Assembly: GCA_030618315.1 (NCBI GenBank)
Contig: JAUXDO010000002.1
Location: forward strand, 1-33,713
DNA from: Candidatus Peregrinibacteria bacterium
GTDB lineage: Bacteria > Patescibacteriota > Gracilibacteria > UM-FILTER-43-11
Reading direction: 5' to 3'
DNA: 33,713 nucleotides
The notes beneath the pieces are model-generated. The model was not told the DNA's origin, made no database searches, and saw nothing but the letters and a program-made list of their open reading frames with translations. Of the stretch, positions 9,663 through 17,005 are shown piece by piece (within the stretch, counting starts at the first letter, position 1; each line of letters begins with the position of its first letter). The position numbers were made by a program, and so were the translations under genes.

Positions 9663-10675
9663 TATTTAATACATTTTTCAGGTCCTACAACTTCATTACC
9701 GTCGATTATTTCAACACATTTACTGCATCCTTTCACAAGTTTGACGGTATTTTTTATATAATCGTAATCAAAAGTCGTTTCAAAAGAACATCCGGCATCA
9801 CCTGTTGATGCGTACACAGGCACTATGCTGTCTTTTCTTTTTCCAATATCATAAAATCCTGCTGAACAATCATGTACTTCGCCTAAAATATCTGCTTCCT
9901 GTAGTGATTTTTCTTGCGTGTAATATCTATAAATATTTCCTCTTGAACAATATGCACCAGAATTATATACAGCAATAACGAGTGACCCGTCCTTTGATAA
10001 ACACATGACCTGTATATTATTTGTGTCACCAGTTTGAGTATTAAAATCATCAAACCACACCTTACTGCTGTATTTATCAGCATCTCCGCAACTGGCAAAT
10101 GGGATTTCATTGGTATCTTCTTCGATTACTTCCGTTGGCACTTCAATTGTTAATGTTTCGACCATTTTTAATAATTCATCATTGTCCCGATCATCAAAAT
10201 AAACTTTAAGAGATATAATACGATTTCCGTTTTTTGCGTAGTATCCTGTTGTTGCATAATTTTCGTTAACTCTGATTTTTATGAAGTCATTGGTGCCGAT
10301 TGTTGTATTTTCATATGAAACAAAATCATTTTCCGCCACTTGTTCTAATGTGCTGTCTCCAAATGTAAAATCAGCGACAATATACTCCTCAAGAGATTTG
10401 TCAGTAATTTCTGATTTAACTTCAACATTTGGAATTTGGCATGTACTGCATTCCATAGGCGGATAAATGTGCTTTTCATACCCCTCTTCAGTCCAGACAC
10501 CCATGTTGTCGGCAGTATATTCACCCGGATAATTGAAGCTAAATCCTTCACCACTATAAACCTTGTCTGGAATTGTTGGTATTTCTTCGATAGGTTCTGG
10601 AGTGGCGCACCCAAGTAAGGCAAAGGCTATTAAAGCAAAGGAAAAGGAAAAGGCAAGGGATAGTAATTTTTTCAT
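9659..10675 (-). CDS. predicted lipoprotein with PsbP/DcrB-like N-terminal half
   Basis: The 338-residue protein starts with a signal peptide ending in a lipobox, ALLGC, so lipidation is expected at C23 and the mature protein would be attached to the outer face of the membrane. A Pro-rich linker follows. Residues 40-160 (GEGFSFNYPGEY... to ...DNDELLKMVETLTIE) have the look of PsbP/DcrB-like domains often found in lipoproteins; this is a resemblance only. The second half (about 175-338) is Cys-rich, with several cysteines including CSKC near residue 320, and probably forms a disulfide-bonded beta domain. Function unknown. The gene ends head-on into its neighbour with a four-base overlap of stop codons. 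Confidence 0.7.
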   Translation of the reverse strand: MKKLLSLAFSFSFALIAFALLGCATPEPIEEIPTIPDKVYSGEGFSFNYPGEYTADNMGVWTEEGYEKHIYPPMECSTCQIPNVEVKSEITDKSLEEYIVADFTFGDSTLEQVAENDFVSYENTTIGTNDFIKIRVNENYATTGYYAKNGNRIISLKVYFDDRDNDELLKMVETLTIEVPTEVIEEDTNEIPFASCGDADKYSSKVWFDDFNTQTGDTNNIQVMCLSKDGSLVIAVYNSGAYCSRGNIYRYYTQEKSLQEADILGEVHDCSAGFYDIGKRKDSIVPVYASTGDAGCSFETTFDYDYIKNTVKLVKGCSKCVEIIDGNEVVGPEKCIKY

Positions 10676-10718
10676 AATATTTAGTTAATTAATATTGCCG
10701 AAAGACAGATTAGGTTTC

Positions 10719-10747
10719 ATTTTATAAAAAATATCGATAAATATCAA
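10719..10747 (-). promoter_or_regulatory. sigma70-like promoter of the lipoprotein gene
   Basis: The minus strand has -35 TTGATA (10747-10742), a 17-bp spacer and -10 TAAAAT (10724-10719), giving a leader of roughly 37 nt before the ATG at 10675. Confidence 0.55.
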
Positions 10748-10789
10748 ATGTTATCCAAAATAATCTTTTAATAAAAACAAAATAATTAT

Positions 10790-10817
10790 TTGACAAATTT
10801 AAAAAAAACTGTACAAT
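10790..10817 (+). promoter_or_regulatory. sigma70-like promoter of the secreted protein gene
   Basis: -35 TTGACA (10790-10795), 16-bp spacer, -10 TACAAT (10812-10817). The leader would be about 25 nt. It is back to back with the lipoprotein promoter in the 173-bp divergent spacer. Confidence 0.7.
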
Positions 10818-10848
10818 TTATATCCGAATCTTATTAATTCTACATATT

Positions 10849-11559
10849 ATGAAAACTTTACGATTTATTTTATTAGTTCTTCTTGTTGCCTTATTGGTTG
10901 CACCAGCTGCATTCGCTAAGACAAAAACCCCTGTTTATATACAAAGTGCTGAGGTATATACCAAAAACCTCAATCAAGGTGTTCAGGCTGAAATAAAGGT
11001 GTGCAGTACTAATCAGTTCCGCACTAAATTTCAGGTTCATGTTGAAAACACTACTGTTAACGCTGAATATAAACGAAAATTATTGAGCATTGATAATGGA
11101 TGTCATTCATACACATTAAAATTCAATGACAAATTCTCAGATATTTCGACTGCTGGTGATGAAATGGTTTTTTCGTTAAGAAAAATACAAGCTCAAAGAG
11201 GTGAGGAAAAATTTGATGAACCAAAAACAGCGATAAGAACCGTTGAAGAAAGAGATACTGCGGAAACAGGATGCAGTGATCAAACTGGTGGAGATGATGT
11301 TTATACTGCCTGTGTTGGTGATTTTATAACTCATGAGCCAACCGGTCTTAGATTCAGAGTGAAAGCTTATGAAAAGAAGTATGTTGATTTAGTGGTTACC
11401 GGTGTTCGCTGGGGAGGTTCAGAGAAAGTCAGAATTTACACAGACAGAACAAAGAAAGTGATATCAGGAAACGAAAAATCAACAAGAGTTGAGATTACTC
11501 ATGTTGGCAGATCTGAAGATGGTGAAGTAGAATTACTGATTGAGACTACATCTAAATAA
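10849..11559 (+). CDS. secreted beta-rich protein of unknown function
   Basis: The 236-residue protein has a clear signal peptide (hydrophobic core LLVLLVALLVAPAA, likely cleavage after AFA at about residue 23). The mature part is predicted mostly beta. A first module runs to about 125 with two cysteines (VCSTN, NGCHS), and a second runs from about 140 to the end with two more (ETGCSDQ, YTACVGD). Each pair could form one disulfide, which would fit the DsbA encoded in this window. I recognise no family. It has its own promoter upstream and a strong hairpin terminator downstream, so it is a single-gene unit. Confidence 0.65.
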   Translation: MKTLRFILLVLLVALLVAPAAFAKTKTPVYIQSAEVYTKNLNQGVQAEIKVCSTNQFRTKFQVHVENTTVNAEYKRKLLSIDNGCHSYTLKFNDKFSDISTAGDEMVFSLRKIQAQRGEEKFDEPKTAIRTVEERDTAETGCSDQTGGDDVYTACVGDFITHEPTGLRFRVKAYEKKYVDLVVTGVRWGGSEKVRIYTDRTKKVISGNEKSTRVEITHVGRSEDGEVELLIETTSK

Positions 11560-11690
11560 ACTCTAAATCCGAAGTTCGAAATTCTAAACAAATTTTAAAT
11601 ACGAAACTCCAATGATTCAAACAGTTTGGTCATTGGGGTTTTTATATTGTTTAGAGTTTAGATATCAGAATTTAGAATTTTTGGAGTAAT
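11557..11690. repeat. compound inverted repeat of a type common in CPR spacers
   Basis: Imperfect outer arms (CTCTAAATCCGAAG...TTCTAAACAAA and TTGTTTAGAGTTTAGA...TTTAGAATTT) flank the terminator hairpin. From memory, runs of CTAAATTC/TTTAGAATTT-like words around a CCAATGA hairpin recur between genes in many CPR and other metagenomic genomes; I could not verify this here. Confidence 0.55.
11604..11645. terminator. bidirectional-looking Rho-independent terminator
   Basis: Stem AACTCCAATGA/TCATTGGGGTT (11605-11615, 11630-11640) continues inward through CAAAC/GTTTG, so almost the whole segment pairs. A T-run (TTTTTATATT) follows on the plus strand. It should end the transcript of the secreted protein gene and may also serve the convergent transporter gene. 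Confidence 0.75.
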
Positions 11691-11694
11691 TAAT

Positions 11695-12012
11695 CTATCT
11701 AATATTTAGAAAAACAATGCCCAGGAGAACTGTTGCGATTCCTAAAAATTGCCAACCTGTAATATGTTCTTTAAATATAAAGTAGCCCATTTCTGTTACC
11801 AGAGCGACTGATATTGCTATCCACAACACGTTTGTAACTGCGGAACCTTCGTATTTAAGTGCTAATGCAAAAAAGAACCCCGCACCAGCAAATCCAAGAC
11901 AGCATCCAACCAGATAAATTGGTTTGTTAGTAATGCTCCACATTTTTCCGGCAAGTATGGCGAGTAAGTCGAGTGTATTGATTAGCGCGATGTAGATGTA
12001 GAATTTGGTCAT
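11695..12012 (-). CDS. small multidrug resistance (SMR/EamA-like) membrane protein
   Basis: The protein has 105 residues and four predicted transmembrane helices, the normal size and topology of SMR proteins, which work as antiparallel dimers to exchange cations or metabolites for protons. SMR-like features are the loop LALKYEGSAVTNVLWIAIS, the F-K-E-H segment before helix 4, and the C-terminal GIATVLLGIVFLN. The helix-1 glutamate that is essential in EmrE (E14) appears to be an aspartate here (D15, in INTLDLLAIL). Substrate unknown. The gene lies downstream of a hairpin that may end transcription of the ATPase block, so it may have its own start. An EamA-type half transporter is the alternative call. 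Confidence 0.75.
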   Translation of the reverse strand: MTKFYIYIALINTLDLLAILAGKMWSITNKPIYLVGCCLGFAGAGFFFALALKYEGSAVTNVLWIAISVALVTEMGYFIFKEHITGWQFLGIATVLLGIVFLNIR

Positions 12013-12015
12013 AAA

Positions 12016-12042
12016 ACACTATTTATTTAACATAAATAGTGT
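12016..12042 (-). terminator. perfect 11-bp hairpin with short T-run
   Basis: ACACTATTTAT and ATAAATAGTGT pair perfectly around a 5-nt loop. On the minus strand the hairpin is followed by TTTTAT, so it can end the leftward transcript from the ATPase block. It sits only 4 bases before the transporter's ATG, so it could instead be a leader hairpin. Confidence 0.5.
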
Positions 12043-12043
12043 A

Positions 12044-12067
12044 GGCAAAGGCAAGGGCAAAGGCAAG
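12044..12067. repeat. tandem hexamer repeat (GGCAAR)4
   Basis: Four copies of GGCAAA/GGCAAG lie directly next to the terminator hairpin. A similar run (AAAGGAAAAGGAAAAGGCAAGG) encodes the signal peptide of the lipoprotein gene near 10636-10660. Probably slippage-prone sequence with no shown function. Confidence 0.6.
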
Positions 12068-12073
12068 GATAGT

Positions 12074-12676
12074 TTACTCTTCCTCCCACTCAACATCATC
12101 TGGATCCATTGGTTCTCCTGACGGCATAAGCATCTTCAAACCATCGTCATCCTCTCCTGCCGAAACGTCTGGATGTGCTTCCACAAACTCCTCGCTCTGA
12201 ATATGCTCCAGAATGACTTTTTCTAAATTATCAAGTAATTGCTTTGGAGCCTCGATTTGCATCATTTCGAAAGCCAGTAACATGCTGGGTATCTGATCAA
12301 GTGGTGTTGGCATACCCATCTCAGCCATCTCAACAGCGCTTTCAATATCAGCATGAACCTCTTCCAAAGTTTCCGGACTTAATTCGCCCGATAGCAGAAA
12401 CATGCCTTCTAAATCTTCATCATGACATTTAAATACGAATAATGCCTCATCTGTTCCTTCTTTTGTTTCATCGTAAGTAACTGCAAAAATTTTCCGTGGA
12501 TCATTTCCTCGATAAAATCCGACAATAGTGAGTCCGTCTTTTCCAATATCACCGATTGTCAACTTATGATCTATGACTCCTTGCATAAGTGGTGCACTGG
12601 TAATCGATTCATCGATTTCAATGTCCTCTTCTGCCAACTTGGCCATAAGGTCTGAATTTTCTCTATAATTTTCCAT
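12074..12676 (-). CDS. acidic protein of unknown function, downstream of the ATPase gene
   Basis: This 200-residue, very acidic protein has no signal or membrane helix. Residues 1-115 look alpha/beta (LTIGDIGKDGLTIVGFYRGND...KIFAVTYDE), residues 115-165 are helical, and the tail (GEDDD...DPDDVEWEEE) is acidic and probably disordered. It begins 15 bp after the stop of the large ATPase gene and is surely co-transcribed with it. A role as an accessory or chaperone-like partner of the ATPase, whose own tail is strongly basic, is possible but only inferred from proximity and opposite charge. Confidence 0.6.
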   Translation of the reverse strand: MENYRENSDLMAKLAEEDIEIDESITSAPLMQGVIDHKLTIGDIGKDGLTIVGFYRGNDPRKIFAVTYDETKEGTDEALFVFKCHDEDLEGMFLLSGELSPETLEEVHADIESAVEMAEMGMPTPLDQIPSMLLAFEMMQIEAPKQLLDNLEKVILEHIQSEEFVEAHPDVSAGEDDDGLKMLMPSGEPMDPDDVEWEEE

Positions 12677-12691
12677 GGCGCTGTTGGTTAA

Positions 12692-15508
12692 TTATTTTTT
12701 GTGAGGCTGTTTACCTCCTTCTTTTTTGTGACTGTCGTGTTTTGACTTTTGGTTATCGGGTTTCTTTTCGGATTTGTTATCCTGTTTTTGATTATCGGAC
12801 TTCTGATTATCAGGCTTACCTCCCGGCTTTTTATTATCTCCGCCAGAGGTGGATCCGCCTGAGGAGGAGGATTTTTTATAATCCCTCTTTCCGTTATCAT
12901 CTTTTCCGCCTTCAAGTTTTTTTGGTGGCTGAGCCCATCTAAGGATTTTATCTTCAACAACTTCACGTGGTTTACAGTAGCGTTCACGGGATAAACGGAC
13001 TATTTTTTCTCGTCGCTCTTCATCTATATCAACATCCTGAGGAGGAAGTGTAGAAAGTGAAAATGTCTGACTCGGCATTCCGTCAATCATCAATTTTGTA
13101 TAACAATTATATTTAGGGAGAGTGATTATGTCGTTTGGAAGAACTTCTTCAGAGAATTGATTTGAGAAATACTCCGCATCATCAAAACCTACTTGGAAAC
13201 AAAGACTTGTACCCACATTACCGAACACTGCATCGCGAACTTCATCCGGCATTTGCGCTACATACTGATTGGCCATTGTAAGATTAAGTTTATATTTACG
13301 AGCCTCAGAGAGGATTGTTGCGAAAGCATCTGTGGCGAAATTTTGGAATTCATCTACATATAAATAGAAATCTGTTCTATCCTTTTCTGCAGTATCCGCA
13401 CGACTCATCGCATCAAGCTGGAACTTGGTAATTAGCATTGAACCGAGAAGCGAAGAATTATCTTCACCGATTTTACCCTTGGAAAGATTCACAATAATTA
13501 TTTTCTTACTATCCATCATAAAACGGATATTTACAGTAGATTTAACCTGACCGACTATATTTCGTATCATGCTGGATGATAAAAACTGACCAACTTTATT
13601 TTGAATTGGCGACACTGCCTCAGTTCTTTGCCTATCCTGCCACTTATCAAATTCATCTTCCCAGAAACTCCTTACCATTGGATTTTGAATCTTTTCTACG
13701 ACCTTTTTTCTATAACTTTTGTCTACAAGTATTCTCATGATTCCAAGCATGGAAGTATTTGGATATTCCACGAGAGAAAGTAAACAGTTACGAAGTATGT
13801 GTTCAAGTCTAGGCCCCCAGCTTTCTGCATACATCTTTTTAAATACACCAAGTAATCCTGATGCCATCAGATTCCTCTTATTTGGATCATCAACATCTTC
13901 CAGCATATTAAAAGCAAATGGATGAGAAACGTCTGATGGGTCGAGAATAACAACATCATTAATTCTGTGAGATGGCACTGAACTGATAACCGTTTCTGCA
14001 AGATCACCGTGCGGATCTATTACGGCAACACCTTTTCCTGCCTGCACATCAGACTGCACCATGTTTTCCAAAAGTACGGACTTACCCATACCGGTTTTAC
14101 CGATAATATATATGTGTCTTCTTCGGTCAATCGTTTTTATTCCAAATAATTCACGATTGCCTCTAAAATTAGTTTTACCGATAATCGTCAATTCATTATC
14201 CGGAATAGTACCAGGAACCGGAAGGTCATTTGGCGGTTCAAGTTTTCTGGATGTAACCCAATGAACGTTTGGAGTTTTTACTTCCATTGAAGGCATATGA
14301 TATAGTGTGGCAATTTCTTCAACATTCATAAACATCGGGTCTATAACCGCACGCTTTTGGTAACGCTTTAGTATCTGAGAATTGTTTTTATTAATTCTGG
14401 CAATTTCAAAACCATTCAGATTTGGCAGATCAAATTGCTTAAGACTGCCGAAAATTTCATTTATTTTAACCTCTGCCATATCAATGTTTTCATGACGAGG
14501 CATATAAACTATCCGGATATTTGTTTCAAATGTTAACCGCGTGACTTTGTCTACAGCTGCGGATATTGGATCTTCGCGGTCATGAGTTCGTGACACCTCC
14601 TCGCCTAAATCCTGATCTGAACTACTCTTCATGCTTAAATTAGATGTTTTAAACCCACGAATTGACCAAAAAAACAGATAAAGAGGACTATAAAATAACC
14701 GCTTCCAAAAACCTCTGGCTAGATAAATATTTGTTGCGAACTTATTAAGCCAAAACACGTTATTAAAGAGTCCGTTGCTGACTATTTTTAAACATTTTAA
14801 ACCTCTCTTTCTCCACCAATCTCCTGTCGGCTTCATTGTAATCTGAATCCAGGCTTGCTCATCTGTAGCGTTTAATTTGGAGAGTGTTGCTGTAATACCA
14901 GCAAGCGGTTCGGTTGCAATTCTTGTTAACTTATCTTCAAATTGAGGATATCTTTTTATAGGATATATATCCGGGTCATCAAATTTAAGTTCCGCAGTAA
15001 CTGCGATACGCATTTGTGGCTTCTTTTTCTGGATTACTGCCGGCAAGGTTGCCCCTTTCGGTGCTGGAGTGTCATCGACAATTTTCTCACTTGCCTGAAC
15101 CAGTTTTTCATATGCGGATAACTGAACGCTTGTATAATCCTCCACTTCCTCAATTTCCACATCTGGATACTGTGCATAAATCTGACTTTCAATTACATTC
15201 TTATACTTTTTTGGTACCCAGATAAAGAACTGTATTTGATTATTTACATTCGCAATTTCCAAACTGATTCTTGGCCTTGTCCTTCCAGCCAGATAATCCC
15301 AAATACCATGATTCTCTCCGATTCCATGAAGAGCGGAATATATATGTTCAGCAACAATAGGCCCCTTTTCATTTAATCTGGAAACAGCGACACGAAAAAC
15401 CACAGATTCTGTTGAGTTTTCATAAGAAGTCCGACGAATACTAAGATAAATTCGGAATATTATATACAGGGCTATGATGGCGAAAATTACGAGAAGAGGA
15501 TTTATCAT
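12692..15508 (-). CDS. TraD/VirB4-like membrane-anchored P-loop ATPase
   Basis: This 938-residue protein starts with one membrane helix (residues 3-22) and a basic stop-transfer segment. A long N-terminal domain (about 30-440) precedes the motor: RRHIYIIGKTGMGKS is the Walker A (G470-S477), GVAVIDPHGD follows as in FtsK/TraG/VirD4-type motors, and FYLYVDEFQNF is the Walker B (D719, E720). Family members form hexamers that pump DNA or protein through the envelope. Such single-gene homologues are common in CPR genomes without a full type IV secretion set, and no other secretion genes are seen here. The last 70 residues are low-complexity and basic, with repeated DNQK/DNKS words. A perfect promoter lies upstream. 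The transported substrate is unknown. Confidence 0.85.
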   Translation of the reverse strand: MINPLLVIFAIIALYIIFRIYLSIRRTSYENSTESVVFRVAVSRLNEKGPIVAEHIYSALHGIGENHGIWDYLAGRTRPRISLEIANVNNQIQFFIWVPKKYKNVIESQIYAQYPDVEIEEVEDYTSVQLSAYEKLVQASEKIVDDTPAPKGATLPAVIQKKKPQMRIAVTAELKFDDPDIYPIKRYPQFEDKLTRIATEPLAGITATLSKLNATDEQAWIQITMKPTGDWWRKRGLKCLKIVSNGLFNNVFWLNKFATNIYLARGFWKRLFYSPLYLFFWSIRGFKTSNLSMKSSSDQDLGEEVSRTHDREDPISAAVDKVTRLTFETNIRIVYMPRHENIDMAEVKINEIFGSLKQFDLPNLNGFEIARINKNNSQILKRYQKRAVIDPMFMNVEEIATLYHMPSMEVKTPNVHWVTSRKLEPPNDLPVPGTIPDNELTIIGKTNFRGNRELFGIKTIDRRRHIYIIGKTGMGKSVLLENMVQSDVQAGKGVAVIDPHGDLAETVISSVPSHRINDVVILDPSDVSHPFAFNMLEDVDDPNKRNLMASGLLGVFKKMYAESWGPRLEHILRNCLLSLVEYPNTSMLGIMRILVDKSYRKKVVEKIQNPMVRSFWEDEFDKWQDRQRTEAVSPIQNKVGQFLSSSMIRNIVGQVKSTVNIRFMMDSKKIIIVNLSKGKIGEDNSSLLGSMLITKFQLDAMSRADTAEKDRTDFYLYVDEFQNFATDAFATILSEARKYKLNLTMANQYVAQMPDEVRDAVFGNVGTSLCFQVGFDDAEYFSNQFSEEVLPNDIITLPKYNCYTKLMIDGMPSQTFSLSTLPPQDVDIDEERREKIVRLSRERYCKPREVVEDKILRWAQPPKKLEGGKDDNGKRDYKKSSSSGGSTSGGDNKKPGGKPDNQKSDNQKQDNKSEKKPDNQKSKHDSHKKEGGKQPHKK

Positions 15509-15587
15509 TTTTTTATTTTCTTATATTTTGTTTATTTTACAGGATTTTCATCAAAATGCATAATCTTGCTTAAATATCTTGGGTTTG

Positions 15588-15616
15588 ATTATACTATATA
15601 TAAATTCTTTTGTCAA
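15588..15616 (-). promoter_or_regulatory. perfect-consensus sigma70-like promoter of the ATPase gene
   Basis: The minus strand has -35 TTGACA (15616-15611), a 17-bp spacer and -10 TATAAT (15593-15588). The start near 15581 gives a leader of about 73 nt, longer than most in the window. Confidence 0.8.
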
Positions 15617-15619
15617 TGT

Positions 15620-16411
15620 TTATCTGATACTTTTTATTGTTGATTCAATTTTTTTTCGAGCTTCTCCTACAATAGGTTCGAACTCCCTCATTGTATTTGT
15701 CATTAATATTTGGAATTCTGAATCTCCAATAAGTTCATCCTCAATCACTTCATACCCTTCATTATCAATGCGTACCATGTGTGGATCATAATTATAAACA
15801 GTGTCATTTAGGGGCCTTCTTGGTTTGCTTCCTTGATATCCTGCATTTGCATCTTCTTTAGCTGAGTCATAAGTTAAATCTATTGAAAATGAGGCTATTG
15901 TCTTTTTCTTTTTTTTGTCAAAAATATCTATCCAGCAATCAATCCCCCCAACATAGTCTAGCCACTTATCTCCAACTGAAGATAAAAATCTTACTTCTAA
16001 AAACTCATCATTAGGATCAATGCCAAGTCTTTTTTCAATTGACTCAATAATACCTCTGGCAAATTTAGATTGTGGAACACGTGAATTTTTGGTTCTTATT
16101 TGCTGTCTGGAAACTCTTTCCATTTGCTTTTCTAGCGCCCCCTTCTTTCTGAGCTGTTTTGCTAGCTCTTCCTTGCCTTCAGAAATTATGTATGTTTTAG
16201 TCTTTTCGTCGTTACCTCCAAACTTATTGTGTAATAATTTTGAAGCTTCAGCTCTACCATGATTTCTTATAAGAGCTTTAATCCCCACTTCTAACGCCTC
16301 CCTCTTATAGGTTTCGTAATCTGTTGGATGTTTTATCTTTCCAGCTAGTATTGCCTCACGATCCTTTCCATTAAGAACTGTTGGGCGTCTGCTTTTTGAA
16401 CGTTTACTCAT
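15620..16411 (-). CDS. unknown protein with a possible PD-(D/E)XK-like core
   Basis: The protein has 263 residues with a basic N-terminus (MSKRSKSRRP), a helical, charged region to about 115, and an alpha/beta C-terminal domain. Within that domain, YVGGIDCWIDIFD (D158) followed by FSIDLTYDSAK (D178, T180, K185) resembles the D...(D/E)xK arrangement of PD-(D/E)XK nuclease folds. The lysine is placed further along than in the classical motif, so this is only a hint. No membrane segment. Upstream, TTGCAA with repeated TATAAT-like boxes (about 16430-16472) may be its promoter. It ends just before the ATPase promoter. Function otherwise unknown. Confidence 0.6.
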   Translation of the reverse strand: MSKRSKSRRPTVLNGKDREAILAGKIKHPTDYETYKREALEVGIKALIRNHGRAEASKLLHNKFGGNDEKTKTYIISEGKEELAKQLRKKGALEKQMERVSRQQIRTKNSRVPQSKFARGIIESIEKRLGIDPNDEFLEVRFLSSVGDKWLDYVGGIDCWIDIFDKKKKKTIASFSIDLTYDSAKEDANAGYQGSKPRRPLNDTVYNYDPHMVRIDNEGYEVIEDELIGDSEFQILMTNTMREFEPIVGEARKKIESTIKSIR

Positions 16412-16475
16412 CGGTAAAGAATAATAATAAATTATATTATATTATAATAGCATTTTTTAAGTTTTTTTGCAAGGA

Positions 16476-16769
16476 TTATACTCCTCTCACCCTTCCGTCT
16501 TCAGTTTCACATTCAATCTTTGTTATTTGAGACAATCTTGCGAAAGCATCGGCAATATATTCTCTGCTGGACAGTAATTTATCAAATAAATTGCGTATTT
16601 CTCCTTCAGAAACCAGATGAGCGTATCTTCCGGCAAAAATTACGTACGATTTAGCCCTGCCTTCATGCAAATGCATCCTTAATTCTCCGTCATAATCTAC
16701 CAGCTCTAGTAAACATTCATCTTTTTCAGCAGACTCAACTACCCTATGTTTTTCTGCCTCAGTGGTCAT
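16476..16769 (-). CDS. small protein of unknown function
   Basis: The protein has 97 residues, a mixed alpha/beta pattern and two cysteines (DECLLEL, IECETED). The central part (DYDGELRMHLHEGRAKSYVIFAGRYAHLV) looks like a beta hairpin and the rest is helical. No signal peptide. I recognise no family. It has its own near-consensus promoter and is divergent from miaB. Confidence 0.55.
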   Translation of the reverse strand: MTTEAEKHRVVESAEKDECLLELVDYDGELRMHLHEGRAKSYVIFAGRYAHLVSEGEIRNLFDKLLSSREYIADAFARLSQITKIECETEDGRVRGV

Positions 16770-16794
16770 TAATCTTATAGTTTAAAAGGATGAT

Positions 16795-16823
16795 ATTTTA
16801 ACAGTATTTTGATGATTGGTCAA
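16795..16823 (-). promoter_or_regulatory. sigma70-like promoter, leftward
   Basis: The minus strand has -35 TTGACC (16823-16818), a 17-bp spacer and -10 TAAAAT (16800-16795), giving a leader of about 20 nt before the ATG at 16769. A plus-strand TTGACA at 16834-16839 may start the miaB transcript, but its -10 is weaker. Confidence 0.55.
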
Positions 16824-16918
16824 AGAACTACCATTGACACACTATAATAATGTTATTTAATAACTTCTTTTTTAAATAGTTTAGATGGAGTAAAATGTTT
16901 TCGCATGATAATCCAATG

Positions 16919-17002
16919 GTGGCTCGAATAGTGGCTCAGCTTCGCGTGGCTCGAATAGTGGACCACAACTGGAGCCACCATATGAGCCACAACTTGAGCC
17001 AC
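16919..17002. repeat. palindromic word array directly before miaB
   Basis: Three copies of GTGGCTC (16919, 16931, 16946) and a GTGG half-word are followed by CCAC and three copies of GAGCCAC (16972, 16984, 16996). The spacers between words are 5 nt, with one of 8. The words pair in nested fashion around the centre GTGGACCAC, giving a long stem with regular internal loops. It ends three bases before the miaB ATG. The 8-nt spacer plus the next word (AGCTTCGCGTGG) matches the outer end of the element at 20623. It lies in frame with miaB and creates a false 37-codon N-terminal extension. Confidence 0.75.
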
Positions 17003-17005
17003 AAT

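Noticed and set aside
12688..12987. Minus-strand 99-codon frame overlapping the ATPase tail
   Set aside because: It is an alternative frame of the low-complexity Lys/Asn/Gln tail of the 938-residue ATPase, with no start context of its own.
16919..17002. CRISPR-like spacing of GTGGCTC words
   Set aside because: Words of 7 nt with spacers of 5 nt, inverted around a centre, are not direct repeats with unique spacers of 30 nt or more, and there are no cas genes.
16895..17005. A 37-residue N-terminal extension of MiaB (MFSHDNPMVARIVAQ...)
   Set aside because: It is translation of the GTGGCTC/GAGCCAC array. The family start is MKYFIQTYGCQMN at 17006.
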